Assembly (NCBI GenBank): GCA_032173965.1
Contig: CM063284.1
Location: 133,725,125-133,789,124 of the forward strand
Source: Sitta carolinensis
Taxonomy: Eukaryota; Chordata; Aves; Passeriformes; Sittidae
Length of the DNA stretch: 64,000 nucleotides
Direction: 5' to 3'
Positions 26,761-39,743 of this stretch are shown here, in pieces. The translations under genes were made by a program, and so were the position numbers. The notes below the pieces were generated by a model that had not been told where the DNA came from, searched no databases, and saw nothing but the letters and a program-made list of their open reading frames with translations. Every line of letters starts with the position of its first letter. The stretch's first letter is position 1.

Positions 26761-26929
26761 ACCAGTACTGAGGGCTACTGGTGTCAGCACGTGGTGGGGT
26801 ACACATCTCAGTGTATATTCTGCTACCCTGCTGCCGATCTGGGATTTTTAACACACAGGATTTTCTGTGCTAGACAATTTCTGGTTCTCTTGTGTGAGGT
26901 CCAGCTCCAGTGTTAAATAGTGGTGTTTG

Positions 26930-27150
26930 TGCCTTACTCAGGAAAGGCTGAGCAGTATAATCTGTCTGGTCTGCGCAGCAGCTGTGAGACCGTGATCCGC
27001 TCGGGTCGGTCAAAGCGTGCTCCTGCCCCACAGCCGCCAGCAGCACGTGGGGTGTGGGACACTCGGATGGAGGCTCGGGAGAGGGAGACAGGAAAGAGCA
27101 ATGAGAGGAATACAGCAGTGCAGCACACCTTGGAACTAGAGGGAATAAAA
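26930..27150. other. GC-rich patch with CpGs, unidentified
   Basis: About 220 bases clearly richer in G+C and CpG than the surrounding intron (GTGATCCGCTCGGGTCGGTC is an example). It lies just beyond the CR1/LTR nest. It could be part of another old transposon insertion. I do not recognise the family. Open frames overlap it on both strands (84 codons on +, up to 153 codons on -), but none shows protein-family features. Confidence 0.5.
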
Positions 27151-28805
27151 AAGAGGTGGGAGAGGCAATCCTGAATATTGCAAGATGGTGTGAAGCCAAG
27201 TATGGATAAATCCAGACATTTAGTGAACTATCTAATTTCATGAGTTGGCCTAGTCCTGTTTTAAAAACTGTTACCACTCTGAGCTCAGATGCATTTCTGT
27301 TTTGTCTACATAGCCATGCTTTTATTTTCATCTATTTCATGCTTAGCTCATAGCTGTGCTTAATTTTTCACACTGGTATGTTACTATTCTATGCTATGGA
27401 TCTTTCACTTGCTGAGATAAAGAGATAAGTATTTTTTTAATAATAAACAGCATGTAAATTTTATGATTGAGCAGCTTTTATAAACAGACATAAAATTTTA
27501 CAGGTTTTATTAAATAAACAGGGCGGTCATATTTGTGCTATATTTCCAGCAGTTTTAACAAATTAAAAAAAAGAACACTAGGCCTGCAAAACCACTAAAG
27601 TTTCTGTGTTCCTTAAAACATTTATCTTCAAACAGTAACAGGATTAGTTTTCAGATTATTTCCTTAATTAGAAAACTATTAAGGAAAACTTACAGCATGT
27701 TTACATTCCTGTTTGCTTTATTACAGTCAGAACACAGGATGGATAGCTAGCCAGAGTGGTGTGAAGTACTGGAACCAAAGAGGCAGCCATCCTCAGAAGT
27801 CCTTTGTTCCGATTTACTTTACTTTCAGTCTTTGATGAGGTTTCAGTCTGTAATTAGTAGTCTCTAAGGCTTTCAAATTGCCTGTCCTCCCAAAAATATG
27901 GGCTTTTGTATTGCTGTGGGTGAGTTAAATTAAAAATTTATCCATCTAATTTAGGAGCTTAAAAATAAATGCAGGAAAGAACTGGATTTAATGGATATAT
28001 TTCTAGAGTGCCCAGGGTACCATAATTTTGCGAGTGACCTTTTTTCCTGTCCTGGAAAAAGTTACCAAGTTTTGCTGAATTTTTTTTACCAGGTGCTTGA
28101 ACATCAGCAGGATTCTTATGAAACACCTAGATTTACAACTTTGATTCAATAAACTTATCTTTTGGCAACTTGTAAAATTATGGTCTTTACAGTTCAATGA
28201 ATGAGCCTACTTCCCTTACCTGAGTTTCTGAAATACCTTTAGTTTTTTAGGATCTTTAATCTATTGAATTTTTGCTGAACCACTTTACACCTTAATTGCA
28301 TTTTAATTCAGCCTGGCTTCATGGGTAGGAAAATTTGATGGTTTTTAGGTTTTCAAAATGTTAATTTAATGCCTTACTTTTTATTGTGCTGCTGTCACTA
28401 TGTTTGTAAGTCTTCTGGTAGAGTGTTGTCTTGCCATCCACTCTCCTTACCATTCCCTCATCATTTAAAGTTCCTCTATCCATTTGTAGGCTCGTAAAAA
28501 TCTTGGTTTAAATATATGCTCTCTTTGCATGAAACCATTTGTCTCTTTGTTTTCTTTCTTTCTAACTTACCCAGTTCTTTCATTTTGTATTTTCAGGTTT
28601 TATTTAACATGACACTTTGCTCTTCTGTCTGCTATATAAATAGCACATTACATGAAGTTAGCTTGCCAACATCCTTTGAATACTCTCAGTGATCCTTTCC
28701 ATAAAATTAATTCTTAGTATCACACCTGTGGACTAAACTTCAGAAACCTTTAAGAATAATAAAAATTATATTTCTTGCTCCTCTTCAGTTTACTTTTATT
28801 CATAA

Positions 28806-28864
28806 TGGTTGACTAGATGTCTTTTAAAGTTCCCTTTCCATTCAAACCATTCTGTGATTTTATG
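28806..28864 (+). mobile_element. CR1 LINE 3' end fragment (+)
   Basis: GGTTGACTAGATGTCTTTTA, AAGTTCCCTTTCCATTCAAA and CCATTCTGTGATTTTATG closely match the sense CR1 3' end ('ggactagatgatctttaaaggtcccttccaacccaaaccattctatgattctatg'). Only the last ~60 bases can be recognised, consistent with strong 5' truncation. Confidence 0.9.
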
Positions 28865-31800
28865 ACCTCTTGGAAAAATTATTTTAAAAAAATCTATCAC
28901 TTCTTATGGGTTGGATCTTAGCCTGCTTAGGCAAATGTAATAAACCTCAGTCCGTTGTTTCTGTCAACAGAAATGATTTTAAAAAAATAGCGATAAATAG
29001 ATCGAAAAACTTCAATGTCTTTTTTCTGGCTACACGTGTATTCTCCAACAGTCACAAAGGATTATAATGTATTACATAGTTTTAAAAAATCACACAATTT
29101 TTTACTAGATTCTAAAATAGCACTCTTCAAATATAGTATACATTCATCTTGGGAAACACTAGAATAGAGTCTCTATTATATTTCATCTTTGCTGGCATTA
29201 ATCTTACCATAGGGTAGTGGAATGAGCAGCATTAGCAATTCCGGTTATGTCTTTAGACATAATTGAGGTTATGTCTTGGTTATATATAGCTCTCAAACAA
29301 TTTAAAGCATTTATTTTGCTGTCCTGAACAATAAACCTTGCCTCTCAAAGTTGTCTGTCACCAGCAGATTTGTGTGGGAGTACAGCAGCATCTACACCTG
29401 CTCTTAGAACGCACTTATGTTCTTTCTGATAAAAGCAATACAGTATTTTTATATTGATCATTTTTTTAATGCCAGTAAGGTTTACAAAACATCATTTATA
29501 TTGTAACAATAAATACAACTTCAGTTAAAAGCAGATTGGCTTTGTTTTTTGTTTTTTTTTTTCTCTTTCTAACGTCCAAAGTTAAGCATTCATTACAGGT
29601 AGCAAATTCAATGAATATGGACTATAAAACTATTTCTAAATAGTTAACTTCCTAGATATTTTCTGGTGTATGTTGAACTTAGGGAATACAAGCAGCCTAC
29701 TGAGCCTGACTTTATGAACAGAGACATGTATTGTCAAAACCATTTAGTCATAAAATTCTCACCTGTTGTTTTTGTAACACTAAAATATTAAATAAGATAT
29801 TAATGTTTTAGATTCAGTTCTACACCAATATCTCACCTTCATTAGAAATGATTATGTATTATGAAACACTTGTAATCTGAGATGTGTTTCAACAGATGAG
29901 TCATGGAAGAATGCAAGGCAGTGAATTCTGTGTAGACTGCATTACAAGTCTCTATAGAGAAGAGCTTTTCCAAGTAAAAGAATGCAGTCTCCAGCTTTGA
30001 GAAGGAAAACATTTATAGTGATAAGTTTTTATCATTATGCAGAAGATAGATGTACATTTCAGGAGCAAATAAAAACACAAAGAAGATATTTATTCAGAGG
30101 ATAGTTATAGCCAAGTAAATTAGGAAAAAATAGTAACCATCAGTATAGAAATTATTACTGAACTTAAAAAAGTATTTCTGGGTTTGAAGAAGAATGAAAA
30201 GCAATTATCCATTTTTGCTTCACTTCTCAAAACACCTGAGGAATCCCTTGTTTAAAAGAATTCTTCCACTGTCATGTTTCAGCCTTTGCTGCAGAGGAAA
30301 TGTCTTTTTCTCTATTTGCTGATAATGTGGGCTGAATTTTTATGCCTGTATCCTGTGGTTGATTATTTCTTGAAGCAGATGCAGAAAGCACACTTTGGTT
30401 ACAGATTGAAATCAACTGCCTGTAGAAAGACATCTCACAGCATTAGCACATAGAGTGGATTACTTCTATCCCTACTGTAATACGGATTTCATTGCAGATC
30501 ACCAGCTATCCCTAAATGGGAGCCTGTAGTGATCCAAAAGCAAAGTAACTTCAGACATAAGCACTGACAAGGTTTTCATTTTATTGTACATTGATACCAA
30601 ACGCCCTGCTCCACAATCTGTTCTTTCTGGGCTCTCCTTTGAGTTAAAAATATTAGTATATGTATCACAAAAATCCCCCTCCCAAACTGAAATTCAAGCC
30701 ATGTTAAATAGTCCTCATACTGATCCCTTTCCAATGGATCTTTAACCATTTTCCTTTCAAACAAATAATTTATTTATCATTTACAACTTTATGCCTAAAG
30801 TTCTTTATACATTATTATCATTCTTCAAGCTTTTCTTGCATTTTTGTTTTTATTTCTTAATGTACACTTTCCATTTTACATGTTGAGTCTCTTATTTAAA
30901 TTTTGATTGCAATACCTTTATTATTTAAAAAATAAAGAAATTCTTCAGTATTATTTCCTCAGCTGACAAAACATGTTTCTCTTCAAACATCCAAATTCTC
31001 TCAATGCTTTTCTTCAGACTAGTAAAAACTATTTTTCAATATAGACTGTATCACTCCACTTTGAAAGTAAAGATGTAATTTGAGTCAAGTTTTATTTTCA
31101 TATTATTATTAATTATCAATAGCATTCTCTTTGAGGGATGTTAAGGAAATATGAGCTTGGTGTGCTTGTGTATATTCTACCACAGTCCTATATCTATGGA
31201 GTGACAAAGACATTAATAGGCAATGAAAATTGCTGTGAAGTTCCTTTCCTATCAGAGATGCTCTCAGTGAATACTTCTCACATAAGGGAAAGACTCCTTG
31301 GGGTGGTTTACGGTTGTGGTGAAGGGCACATCTAAAAAGGAAATGCTACAAGACTGGTAAATTCCAATCAACAGTGTGAAGAGGAGGCTAGTTTGGGGGA
31401 CTTGCTGGGCAGATGAATATATACCTGGATGAGTGCTTAACTAAGAAGAAACATCTTTATAGTACCTATGGTGATTTGGTTTGTTTTTTTCCCCCAAGCT
31501 TTGCATGTCATGCTGGGTATAGGAACAGCACTGAGAACTCAGTAAGCTCTAGTTTATTACTGTGTGGGAATGTTTTTCCATAAGTAAAGGATTATCTCAA
31601 GTGTAATGGGCCCATAAATACAATTAGTGCTGTAGAGCTAAATTTACCTGTGAGGAACTGAGTTGCTATGCAGCAAGTAATCAGTTGTTCCTACTGTAAT
31701 GTTTACTGGTTCCTTTCACCATACATTCATTCTTCCCATATTTGCAGAATTATATTTTGATATAAAAAAAAATCCCCAAAGCGGTGCATAATGTATCTTC

Positions 31801-31872
31801 AACTTATAAAGTATTCAGATATTAATAATTGAGTTTATTTGATCAGTGACTGTCAGCAATTTTTTTTTTAGA

Positions 31873-31901
31873 GAACATCTAAATTCTTCATTTAGATGTT
31901 C
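31873..31901. repeat. Inverted repeat, 12-bp arms, 5-nt loop
   Basis: GAACATCTAAAT, a TCTTC loop, then ATTTAGATGTTC, an exact reverse complement. It would form a short stem in RNA or DNA. No function is inferred. Confidence 0.9.
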
Positions 31902-34012
31902 AAATCACCCCAGAAGCTGAGCACATTTGTATGAAAGAACTGAACTCTCTCCAAAGTGCCCATGTGTGAAATCTTGGTATGTTAAGCATTTCTGGCAATT
32001 TGATTATATAATTGTTTTTAATTAGTGCTTGTTCTAAGCCCAACCACTGTGAGTGTTAAAAAGTTAAATATCCGAAAGCTTGACGCCTCAATCAAGTACA
32101 GATGTTAAAGTGGAGAAAACACCACTTAGCATCAATGTCAGAAATAAGTCAATTTCGTTGCCTGTGATGAACAGCCATTCTAGTACTGCCTTTCAGAACA
32201 ATTTTCATACTAAGAGTTTCTTTCAAGTAAATCAAGCAGCAAGGCATCTAAATTAAAATCTTCATTAGTACACTTCAATTAATTCTTTTAGGACTATTTT
32301 AGGGCTGTTGATGTGAACCTAATATTTGGAAGTTTGTGATTTTCTGCAGTTTTTTGCCTGATTCGTAATTTAATAACAATTCAATCATCAGTATTTACTG
32401 AACATGTACCCTGCATAGCATGATATTGGTACAGTACAGCTATACTGTGTGGATTAATACTTTAAGTAAAAAATATTTATAGTCTCTCTTAAATCAGATA
32501 AAACTAAAATTTTGGGTCTGAAGAAGCTGTATTTAGTGTGCTTGGTAAAATCCCTCTTTTCATTTGTATGAGTTTTTAATGAAACTTTCCCATGAAAGAA
32601 GAAGATGGTGGCCTTGCAGTTATCTTTGTCATGTGTCTGTCTTTTAGGCGTCTGCAGCTCACAGTTGTTTATCGCTGATTATTTCTACACTGATTATCAG
32701 GTTCTGTGTACTCTCTATGTTGATTTAAGAGGCTTGCCATAGTTATAGAGCCTTTGATTCTATGGTAATGACTCAATATTTATAGCTGCAAGCAGGATAA
32801 TGTTTATCCTATTTTTACTACTGCTATAAATAACTCTGCTTTGCTCAGTAGCAACTCATTGGTCAAGCTGCAATTATGACCTGTCTTTTCTGCCTATAAT
32901 TTCTTTTCAAAAGAAAATGTTTTTACTTACCTTCTCTAACCTTATTTCCAGGATGTGCAATATTTTTGAAATTGGAAGTTAAATCATCCCTACAGGACAG
33001 GCAGTTAAATCAGAGCTACATTAACTCTAAAAAACTGAAGGATAACTTTGAAATTACCTCATTAACCCATGTTAGTGGGTTGTCTTATTCAAACAGCTGC
33101 TTTTCAATGACCTGTTGGTAAAAGAGGAATTTGTAAATATAATAATGTTTGGTTTGGGTAAATGAATTATAAGTTTCAAAGTTTTTTTTCTAGCAACTTT
33201 ATTTTTAGAAAATATTGATCTATTTCCTTGATCACAGCTAACCACATGTAGTTTTCTTGAAAAAATGTAGCAAAACTTTATCAAAATTGCCAGGAATGCT
33301 GATTGTTTCTGCCTTTGTTATTGTCATAAGGAAGCAGTACCAGTGTTAGTTACCAGAAAGCACTGCATGTCTACCTCCAAATTATTGTAAAGCACTTATT
33401 TGATCAGGATTAGACATGAAAATTAATTACAAAGTCATATATTTTGATTTATTGCAACAATACTTCTCAAGTGGTCGACTACAATAATGAATTAGAGCAG
33501 GAAGAGGCTTTTTGTTCCAAAGCAATTAATTTGTGTCTCTGTGCAGATTTAATAAATTCAATAATTTTGATTTACTTCTTCTCATTTCTAGGAATTTTTA
33601 GACTTTTTTAGCATTTTTTAGAATTTTAAAGGAGGTTTTTATTTGTGCTTTTTTTAATTGATTACTTTGCCCTTCATTATGTTTATTCACCTAGAAAACA
33701 TTACAGTATTTATTGCTCATTTCCCTCATACTTCGATGTCTGTACATACCAAAGATGATATAAACTGCTGATTTTTTTAAAGGATTTACCTATTTCTTCA
33801 TATTACTACTCTACATTGTGTTCTACCTCCAAGCGCAACAAATTCTCATTGCGTACGCAGAATACAAACAACAATCTCTGTCTTTTCTGTCAGTAGATAT
33901 GCATTATTAGGATAAGACAATATTTCTCTCTGTGTTCTTGTACTGTAAATCATGTTTTTTATTTCAATATCTAGAAGTTTATAATAACTTGCTGCTCATT
34001 TATTTGGCTGCC

Positions 34013-34610
34013 AAAACTGCTGCATCGCTGCCCTCATGAGCTGGACATGGGAGAGAAAGTGTAACTGAAGATTTGTGGGTCGAGATAAGGACAGGAAGGG
34101 ATCACACACCAGTTATGGTCGTGGGCAAAGCATACAACTCAGAGAAATTATTTTATCACCAATAAAATCAGAGTAGGATAATGAGAAAATAACCCCCTGG
34201 AATTTCAAAACTTTTGCCCCCCACCCCGTCCCTCTCTCTGGTCTCAACGTCACTCCCGTTCTCCACCTCCTCCCTCTCAGCTGCACAGGGAGGTGGCAAT
34301 GGGGGTTGCAGTCAGTTCTTCTCACCTTGTCCCTGCTGCTCCTTCCTCCTCAGGGGGAGAACCCTTCCCTCTGTCCCTCTGCTCCAGAGGGAGGTCCCTC
34401 TCATGGGAGACAGTCAGTCCTTCACGAGCCTCTGCAATGTCGGTTCATCCCCTGGGCTGCAGTTCTTCCCAACCTGCTCCAGCTCGAGTCCCCCCCCCAG
34501 GGCGCAGTCCCCCAGGAGCAAACTGCTCCAGGGTGGGCTTCTCTCTCCACAGGTCCTGCCAAGAGGCTGCCGCAGGGTGGGCTCTCACTACTGTTACTTT
34601 AGCTCTTTTT
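34013..34610 (-). mobile_element. Avian endogenous-retrovirus LTR fragment (-)
   Basis: The region is strongly GC-rich compared with its AT-rich surroundings. GGAAGGGATCACACACCAGT, TATGGTCGTGGGCAAAGCAT, ATCAGAGTAGGATAATGAGA, GCTGCTCCTTCCTCCTCAGG and TGCTCCAGGGTGGGCTTCTC resemble a very common LTR family of bird genomes that I recall without a certain name. The orientation is inferred to be antisense, because the sense of that family carries 'cattatcctactctg' and 'accataactggtg'. Three overlapping open frames of 98-135 codons here (34214-34649) come from repeated 'ctgctcc...' units and are not genes. The borders are approximate. Confidence 0.75.
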
Positions 34611-36322
34611 ACTTGGGTTAAAGAGTTTCAGAATTGCAGAGTGTATTGATTTCCAGGGTTTTTTGCAAAAACTTTATTTATTTACCTCCTACGCTTTACT
34701 AGTGAGTGAATAACACAATGTTTCAAACACATAAAATTTCCCCTGTCTTGCCTTTGGTGATTTCAGAATTACGTTGCACTGGCCCCTGTATGTTTTGTCA
34801 GTGCTTACAATAATAAATTTACTTTGTATATAGGGTAAAGGTCTGTATTTCATTACTGACTCTTAGCTGAGGATACGCATAACATGATTTGACTACTGTA
34901 TAGTGAGGACAGACTATACAATCCTCAGCATCATTATATTAGTGTAATGTAACAACGATGTGCCTTTTTTTCCCTTTATGTATGCATATCAGAGCACTTT
35001 ACACAAAGCACTTTACACCTAAACACAGGATGAATAAGTTATTTATGAATTAGGATTGTTTATTTATCTCCTTGGTTTTAAGGCCATACACTAAATGTGA
35101 GTACTCAGTTGAAAGTATTGAACATACTTGGAACCATAAAGTGGAATGAATTAATAAGGTTTTGTTTAGATCCTAATGAACATTTTCCAGGAAGAAAAAT
35201 CAGAAGAATCATGAGCAGAAGATTATTATTCTCTTGGAAGTTTCTCATCAGAAAAGTATAACAGTTACATGAGCCAGAAGTTTTCCAGTGCCGGGTGGAT
35301 CTCTCTAAATATTCTCTACTTGGTTAATACTTTTGGAACAAAGAAATCAGTTACATCAGTTGTCATAGCCATCAGGCACTCTTTGAAGACCAATTCCTGC
35401 TAAGCATTATAATCAAGTTAACAGTTGCAAATCTTCAATTTCTTATCATTATGTTTTAATTTTGTCCTCACAACATTTGGGGAAACTTACTTGAAATTGC
35501 TGTATATCTAGGATCTCTTTTTCCACAGAGAATATTGCACCATGGGACAGTGAATTCAACTTTTTCAATTAGATGAAGACAATCACTTTTAATGCATCCA
35601 GCTTTTTAAAAAGATTTTTATTAAAAGCCTGTGTTAAATGTCCATGTGGTAGCCTTTTAGGCCAGTGTAGTTTGGAGGCTTTTGCCTAGACCATTTATGC
35701 CTTTTATTAGGCGTATTGAAGATTAGGCCAGGGTGCTTGCTATTTGTGAAGGAATTGTGCTCTTTAATTCAGAATTGTGAGTGAAATCTGATGTCATTGA
35801 GTCATTGTTACTTTAATTGTTTCTGAAATACAAATCTTTCTTGAAACCAATCTCATTATTTAACTCCATAGTAGCTTCCTATCCCAAATTTTTAAACAAA
35901 ATTTTGGATTAATTTTTAATTATGAGCATTTTGATTTGAAAAACATATACAACATTTGCAATATAATTTTATTAAAAAATCATTTTATAATATAATTATT
36001 TCCTTTATTCTAAGGAAAAATTGGTTTAATTTGTTTTATTAATAATGCATCATATTAACCATAAATGGTAATTCCCCAGTTTGGTGCATGGTATTAATTT
36101 CTATACTTTTAAAGTATAACTATAGGAACTGTAATTATACTTAAATAAAACATAACAACAGGAGTCGACTTTACGTATGTATGTTTTATTATGAAACCCA
36201 AGAACAGATTATAGCATTCTTGACTGAATCCCATCTTTGATTGAGTTTCTCAGTGCTGCAGGTATGGCAGGAAGCTGAAAAGTGCAACTTCAGATTCACT
36301 GAATATTTGCATTTCTTTTTAG

Positions 36323-36479
36323 ACTACCGACATAATGGGAGAGATCTTCAAAGTTCAACACTGTCAGTGCCAGAACAAGTAATGTCATCTAATCATTGTT
36401 CTCGATCAGGGTCCCCTCACCATGGAGATAGTATAGGACGGACTAGATCGTGGTCTCCCAGTGTCCCTCCCCCACAAAG
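36323..36479 (+). CDS. RIMS2: RIMS2 exon: Ser/Arg/Pro-rich linker (DYRHNGRD...)
   Basis: A 157-nt exon. Two bases complete Asp (G|AC) and 2 bases (AG) are left over. It encodes YRHNGRDLQSSTLSVPEQVM, then SSNHCSRSGSPHHGDSIGRT, then RSWSPSVPPPQ. This matches RIM2 linker sequence downstream of C2A. It is rich in Ser-Pro and Arg-x-x-Ser, plausible kinase or adaptor sites, and ends in a Pro run. The acceptor is ATTTCTTTTTAG and the donor CAAAG|GTAAAC. An in-frame ATG at 36241 lies in the intron before it and is not a supported start. Confidence 0.96.
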
Positions 36480-39400
36480 GTAAACTCTTGTTTAACTGTG
36501 CAGTTGTATAAATTAGAGCGGTATTGATCTGCTACCAATACTGGAAGTAATCTCCAAACTTTCAAAATGGCAATGAATAGGTTAGATCTTACAAAATTGT
36601 ATAAGGCAAATAATGGTTTTTCTTACATTATAGTGATGTGCCTAATTTATATATAGTTCTATGTTATTTATGGTTTATTATTGCTATATTATTTATTATT
36701 TTATTATATGATTATAGAATTGTAGCTTACTACTGCCTATTTATATCTAGTTTTTCATCTAAATTCAGTACAGTCCAATCTAAGGGAAGAATTTTCATTT
36801 TCTAGAGCTATGTACAGGTGCCATGTTTTATAGTATGTGATAGTTTGATATTTCCTTAGCATTCATATGATAGTGGATGTTTTCAAACCTTTTATTTCTC
36901 TAGAATTAAGATTCTGAGGAGTCTTCCTTGCTGCCCACAATAGCTTCCTATCTACTATTTTTTTCATACTTCTAAATCATCAAGAATAAGCTGACAAACA
37001 TAAAATTTTATAGTTATAGATATCAACTCCTGATCTTGGAAGATCTCTGATAACTATTTATTTTGGTAAAATGAGACCAGGAAATTTTTTCCAAAAGCTA
37101 GTACTTTTGGATAACACCTAATAATTGACTTAAGACTCTGCAGGATAAGCTTTCTTAAGAGGAAGGAAGCAGAAGGACAGATGTAAATAGGAAGGAAACC
37201 TGTTTCCCAGCACTTTTGTTGCTATGTACGGGTAGGTTTCCAGATGATGTCATCCAGCTGAAATGAAAGTGGAAGTTATCCCTTTTGCCCGTAATGTTCA
37301 CAGTTCTCCTTTAATACTGAAGGTCTGTTTTCCAGTATTTCCTGGCAGGTACATGTTCCTCTCCCTTTCTTGCAGCCATCCTGATTCTCTTGCGTTCTGC
37401 TTTCCTTTCTGTTATCTTTGTTCTTTTTGTTAAGTTAAAATTCTCTTGACTTCTTACTAGTAATAATAATATCTTGCTTATGTTTTGCTTACCATGCCCT
37501 CTAACAGATGTAGCCTATATGATATCCTTTTACATTAGTGAGATATTAGGATTCCAAATTATCCCACACCATCTCATACAGCTAAGAGTAAGAGCAGAAA
37601 CTGTGTGTTTCTTCTTGAAATCTAAACCCATGTAAACCCAAGCCTGACTTGAAATGAGACATAAATGGTAGGCACAAAATAGATCAGAAATCTATTCTGT
37701 TTTTTGTTATACTGATTTCAGCCTAGGTAATTGCCTGTGCTAAATCTCTAAGATTTATTTTGTCTATATCCAAGACAAATAACCTCTTAGAGAGGTTATT
37801 TGTCTTGGATATAAACATAAATGTGAGCAAAATCTCTGCGTGTATGTCTGTGTTTTTATGTTTTTCTGTCTGCATGCATGCTGTGTGCATTTTGGGCAGA
37901 ACTTTTACCCAAGCTGGTAATTAACACTTGTTTAACATCATTGAAAAAATCTACTTTTCATTTTCTTGTAGTCTTGGATTTCTTTACATATTCAAAATCT
38001 CTTGCTTTTCAACCTTCCTAGAGCTAAATTTTTAAATATAGTTTTGAATTTATTGCAGCTGTTTCCTGCAATATCAGAATCAAATACATTATTTGTGTAA
38101 TATTTCCCTGCCCACACACCAATTTTTGAGGACTTGTTGAGCTCAGAAAATTAGGTTATGAGAGCTTGAGGATTTGTAGAACAGAAGGATAATCTATGGG
38201 TTACAGAAATATCTTTTTTAGTTCTACTGAAAATGCAAGTGTACTCAGGAAATCTACAAGAATTATGAATCACATTTGCACCCTGATCAGGTGAATTTGT
38301 TATACATGTGTTGCACCATAGATGTCCTAACTGCAGTGAGCATTCTGCATGCCCAGAGATTTCCCATTACTGACTCTCCAGCAGTCAGCAGGTTTTGGGC
38401 CATAGAACTTTGCTGTTATTTATTAGAAACCATTTTGTAGTCCCCAGTCCTACTTAATTTTGTTAATAATCTCCATCAAAGGCTCACTGCATTGTAGCTG
38501 ACAAGAAATTATTACTGCTCTTGTTACTCTTTACCAGCTAGTGTGGACTCATTATTTGGATTCATGAATGCAAGAGTGGAAAATGCTCTATGACAAATGA
38601 GTGGGAGCTGAAGGCAAAAGTTTATGTGTAATGCAACATCTTTATAGCACTTATTTGCAGAAATAAATAATGTCATGGCAGCAGCATGAAGCAGTGAAGG
38701 ATACATGTACCAGCTAACACTAGTCAGAAATTGGTAAATGACAAAGGATAAGTATGACAGGTACCAAAAGGGCAGACAAAGTGACAAGAAAGGAAAGGGA
38801 ACTGAGTGATATAAAACAAACAACCAAAAAAGGAAACTGAGGCTCACACTAGTGCAGATTGTGGTAAAAGACAGGAGACAGAAGAATTTATTGGTCTAAA
38901 ACTTGAACTTGTGTGGAGGAATGCATTCAATTTGTTATTTTCAAACTGATACAAAACAAATATGTTTTCATTATCAAACAATAATTACAGTTAACCATTG
39001 TCTCCTATTTTCCTATTCCTGTGGATTGTTTTACGGTGTGTGTCAGTAGGTATTGATAGATAAACTGAGCCAAAAAATTGATTGGAAAAGCTTTGGTCTC
39101 AATTAGTACAGGTGATTGATTTGTGCTCTCTTACCAAGCCTGCACTAAGGGTACCACTTTCAGTTAATTAAATGGTTATGGGTTTTTTCAGATTTTTTGC
39201 TAGTGAGATTACAGAGTAAGTTTTCCAGGGCAAAACAAGCAGCTATTTTTAAATTCAGATGACAATGTTTTCAGCAGGCTGAACTCTACTGTAACAGCCA
39301 CAGGTCCCCATTGCGTCTTACTATAGTTTACATCTTTATAGTAAAACCAAAATCAAGACCTCATGAAAATTTGTTTTTTCAAATAGTGTATGATCCTGCC

Positions 39401-39743
39401 GGAGATTAATTTTTGCTTGGTCTGGAACGACTAATAAAATGTGCAAGATTAACATTTTTAGTGAAGGAAAAATAAAGCGCATTCCTCTTATTTCCAGGAG
39501 AAACATATTGGGAAGAAATAAAGAGAACTTTATCCCTATCATTGACTTGGCACCGTTTTCTAAATGAGAAATATTTTTTTTTTTTACGTTTAAGTTTTAA
39601 AATTATTTTACTTTAAATGTAGAAAAATCTGGTCAGCTAACAGACCTTGTTACCAACATGATTGCTGATAACTGTTTGTACAAACCAGTGAGAGGATGTC
39701 ATCAGGCACACTCAGAACTGAGTCTGGTGTCTTTTGCCCTCAG
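36480..39743 (+). other. RIMS2: RIMS2 intron, 3264 bp
   Basis: An AT-rich intron with no recognised exon or transposon. Its notable content is the long perfect hairpin at 37765-37813. The acceptor is TTTTGCCCTCAG. Confidence 0.85.
37765..37813. repeat. Perfect hairpin, 23-bp arms, 3-nt loop
   Basis: The left arm (37765-37787, starting TATATCCAAGACAAATAACC) and right arm (37791-37813, starting AGAGGTTATTTGTCTTGGAT) are exact reverse complements over all 23 bases, separated only by TAG. The arms are not simple repeats. No flanking target duplication was seen. Possible sources are a template-switch event that copied one arm from the other, a short foldback element, or a hairpin RNA. Confidence 0.95.

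Larger units (their letters stand above)
25526..36322 (+). other. RIMS2: RIMS2 intron, 10.8 kb
   Basis: AT-rich intron. It holds a solo LTR nested in a - strand CR1 (26094-26760), a GC-rich unassigned patch (26930-27150), a + strand CR1 tail (28806-28864), a 12-bp-arm hairpin (31873-31901) and a - strand LTR fragment (34013-34610). No exon was recognised. The flanking exons join as Asp-Tyr-Arg-His-Asn, as expected for RIMS2. Confidence 0.82.

Noticed and set aside
26870..27331. 153-codon open frame on the - strand, the longest in the window
   Set aside because: It overlaps the unassigned GC-rich patch beside a CR1/LTR nest, has no domain, no splice context and no protein-like conservation signature. 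GC-rich inserts in AT-rich DNA give long chance frames.
34214..34649. Three overlapping frames of 98-135 codons on the + strand
   Set aside because: All lie in the repeated units of the LTR fragment; all three forward frames being open at once is a composition effect.
36241..36322. In-frame extension of the 157-nt exon to an upstream ATG
   Set aside because: The AG acceptor at 36321-36322 and the RIM2 match begin at Asp-Tyr-Arg; the upstream peptide does not resemble RIM2 and there is no promoter sign.
39658..39743. In-frame ATG start for the 117-nt exon
   Set aside because: The sequence before the CCCTCAG acceptor is intronic in character and does not match the family.
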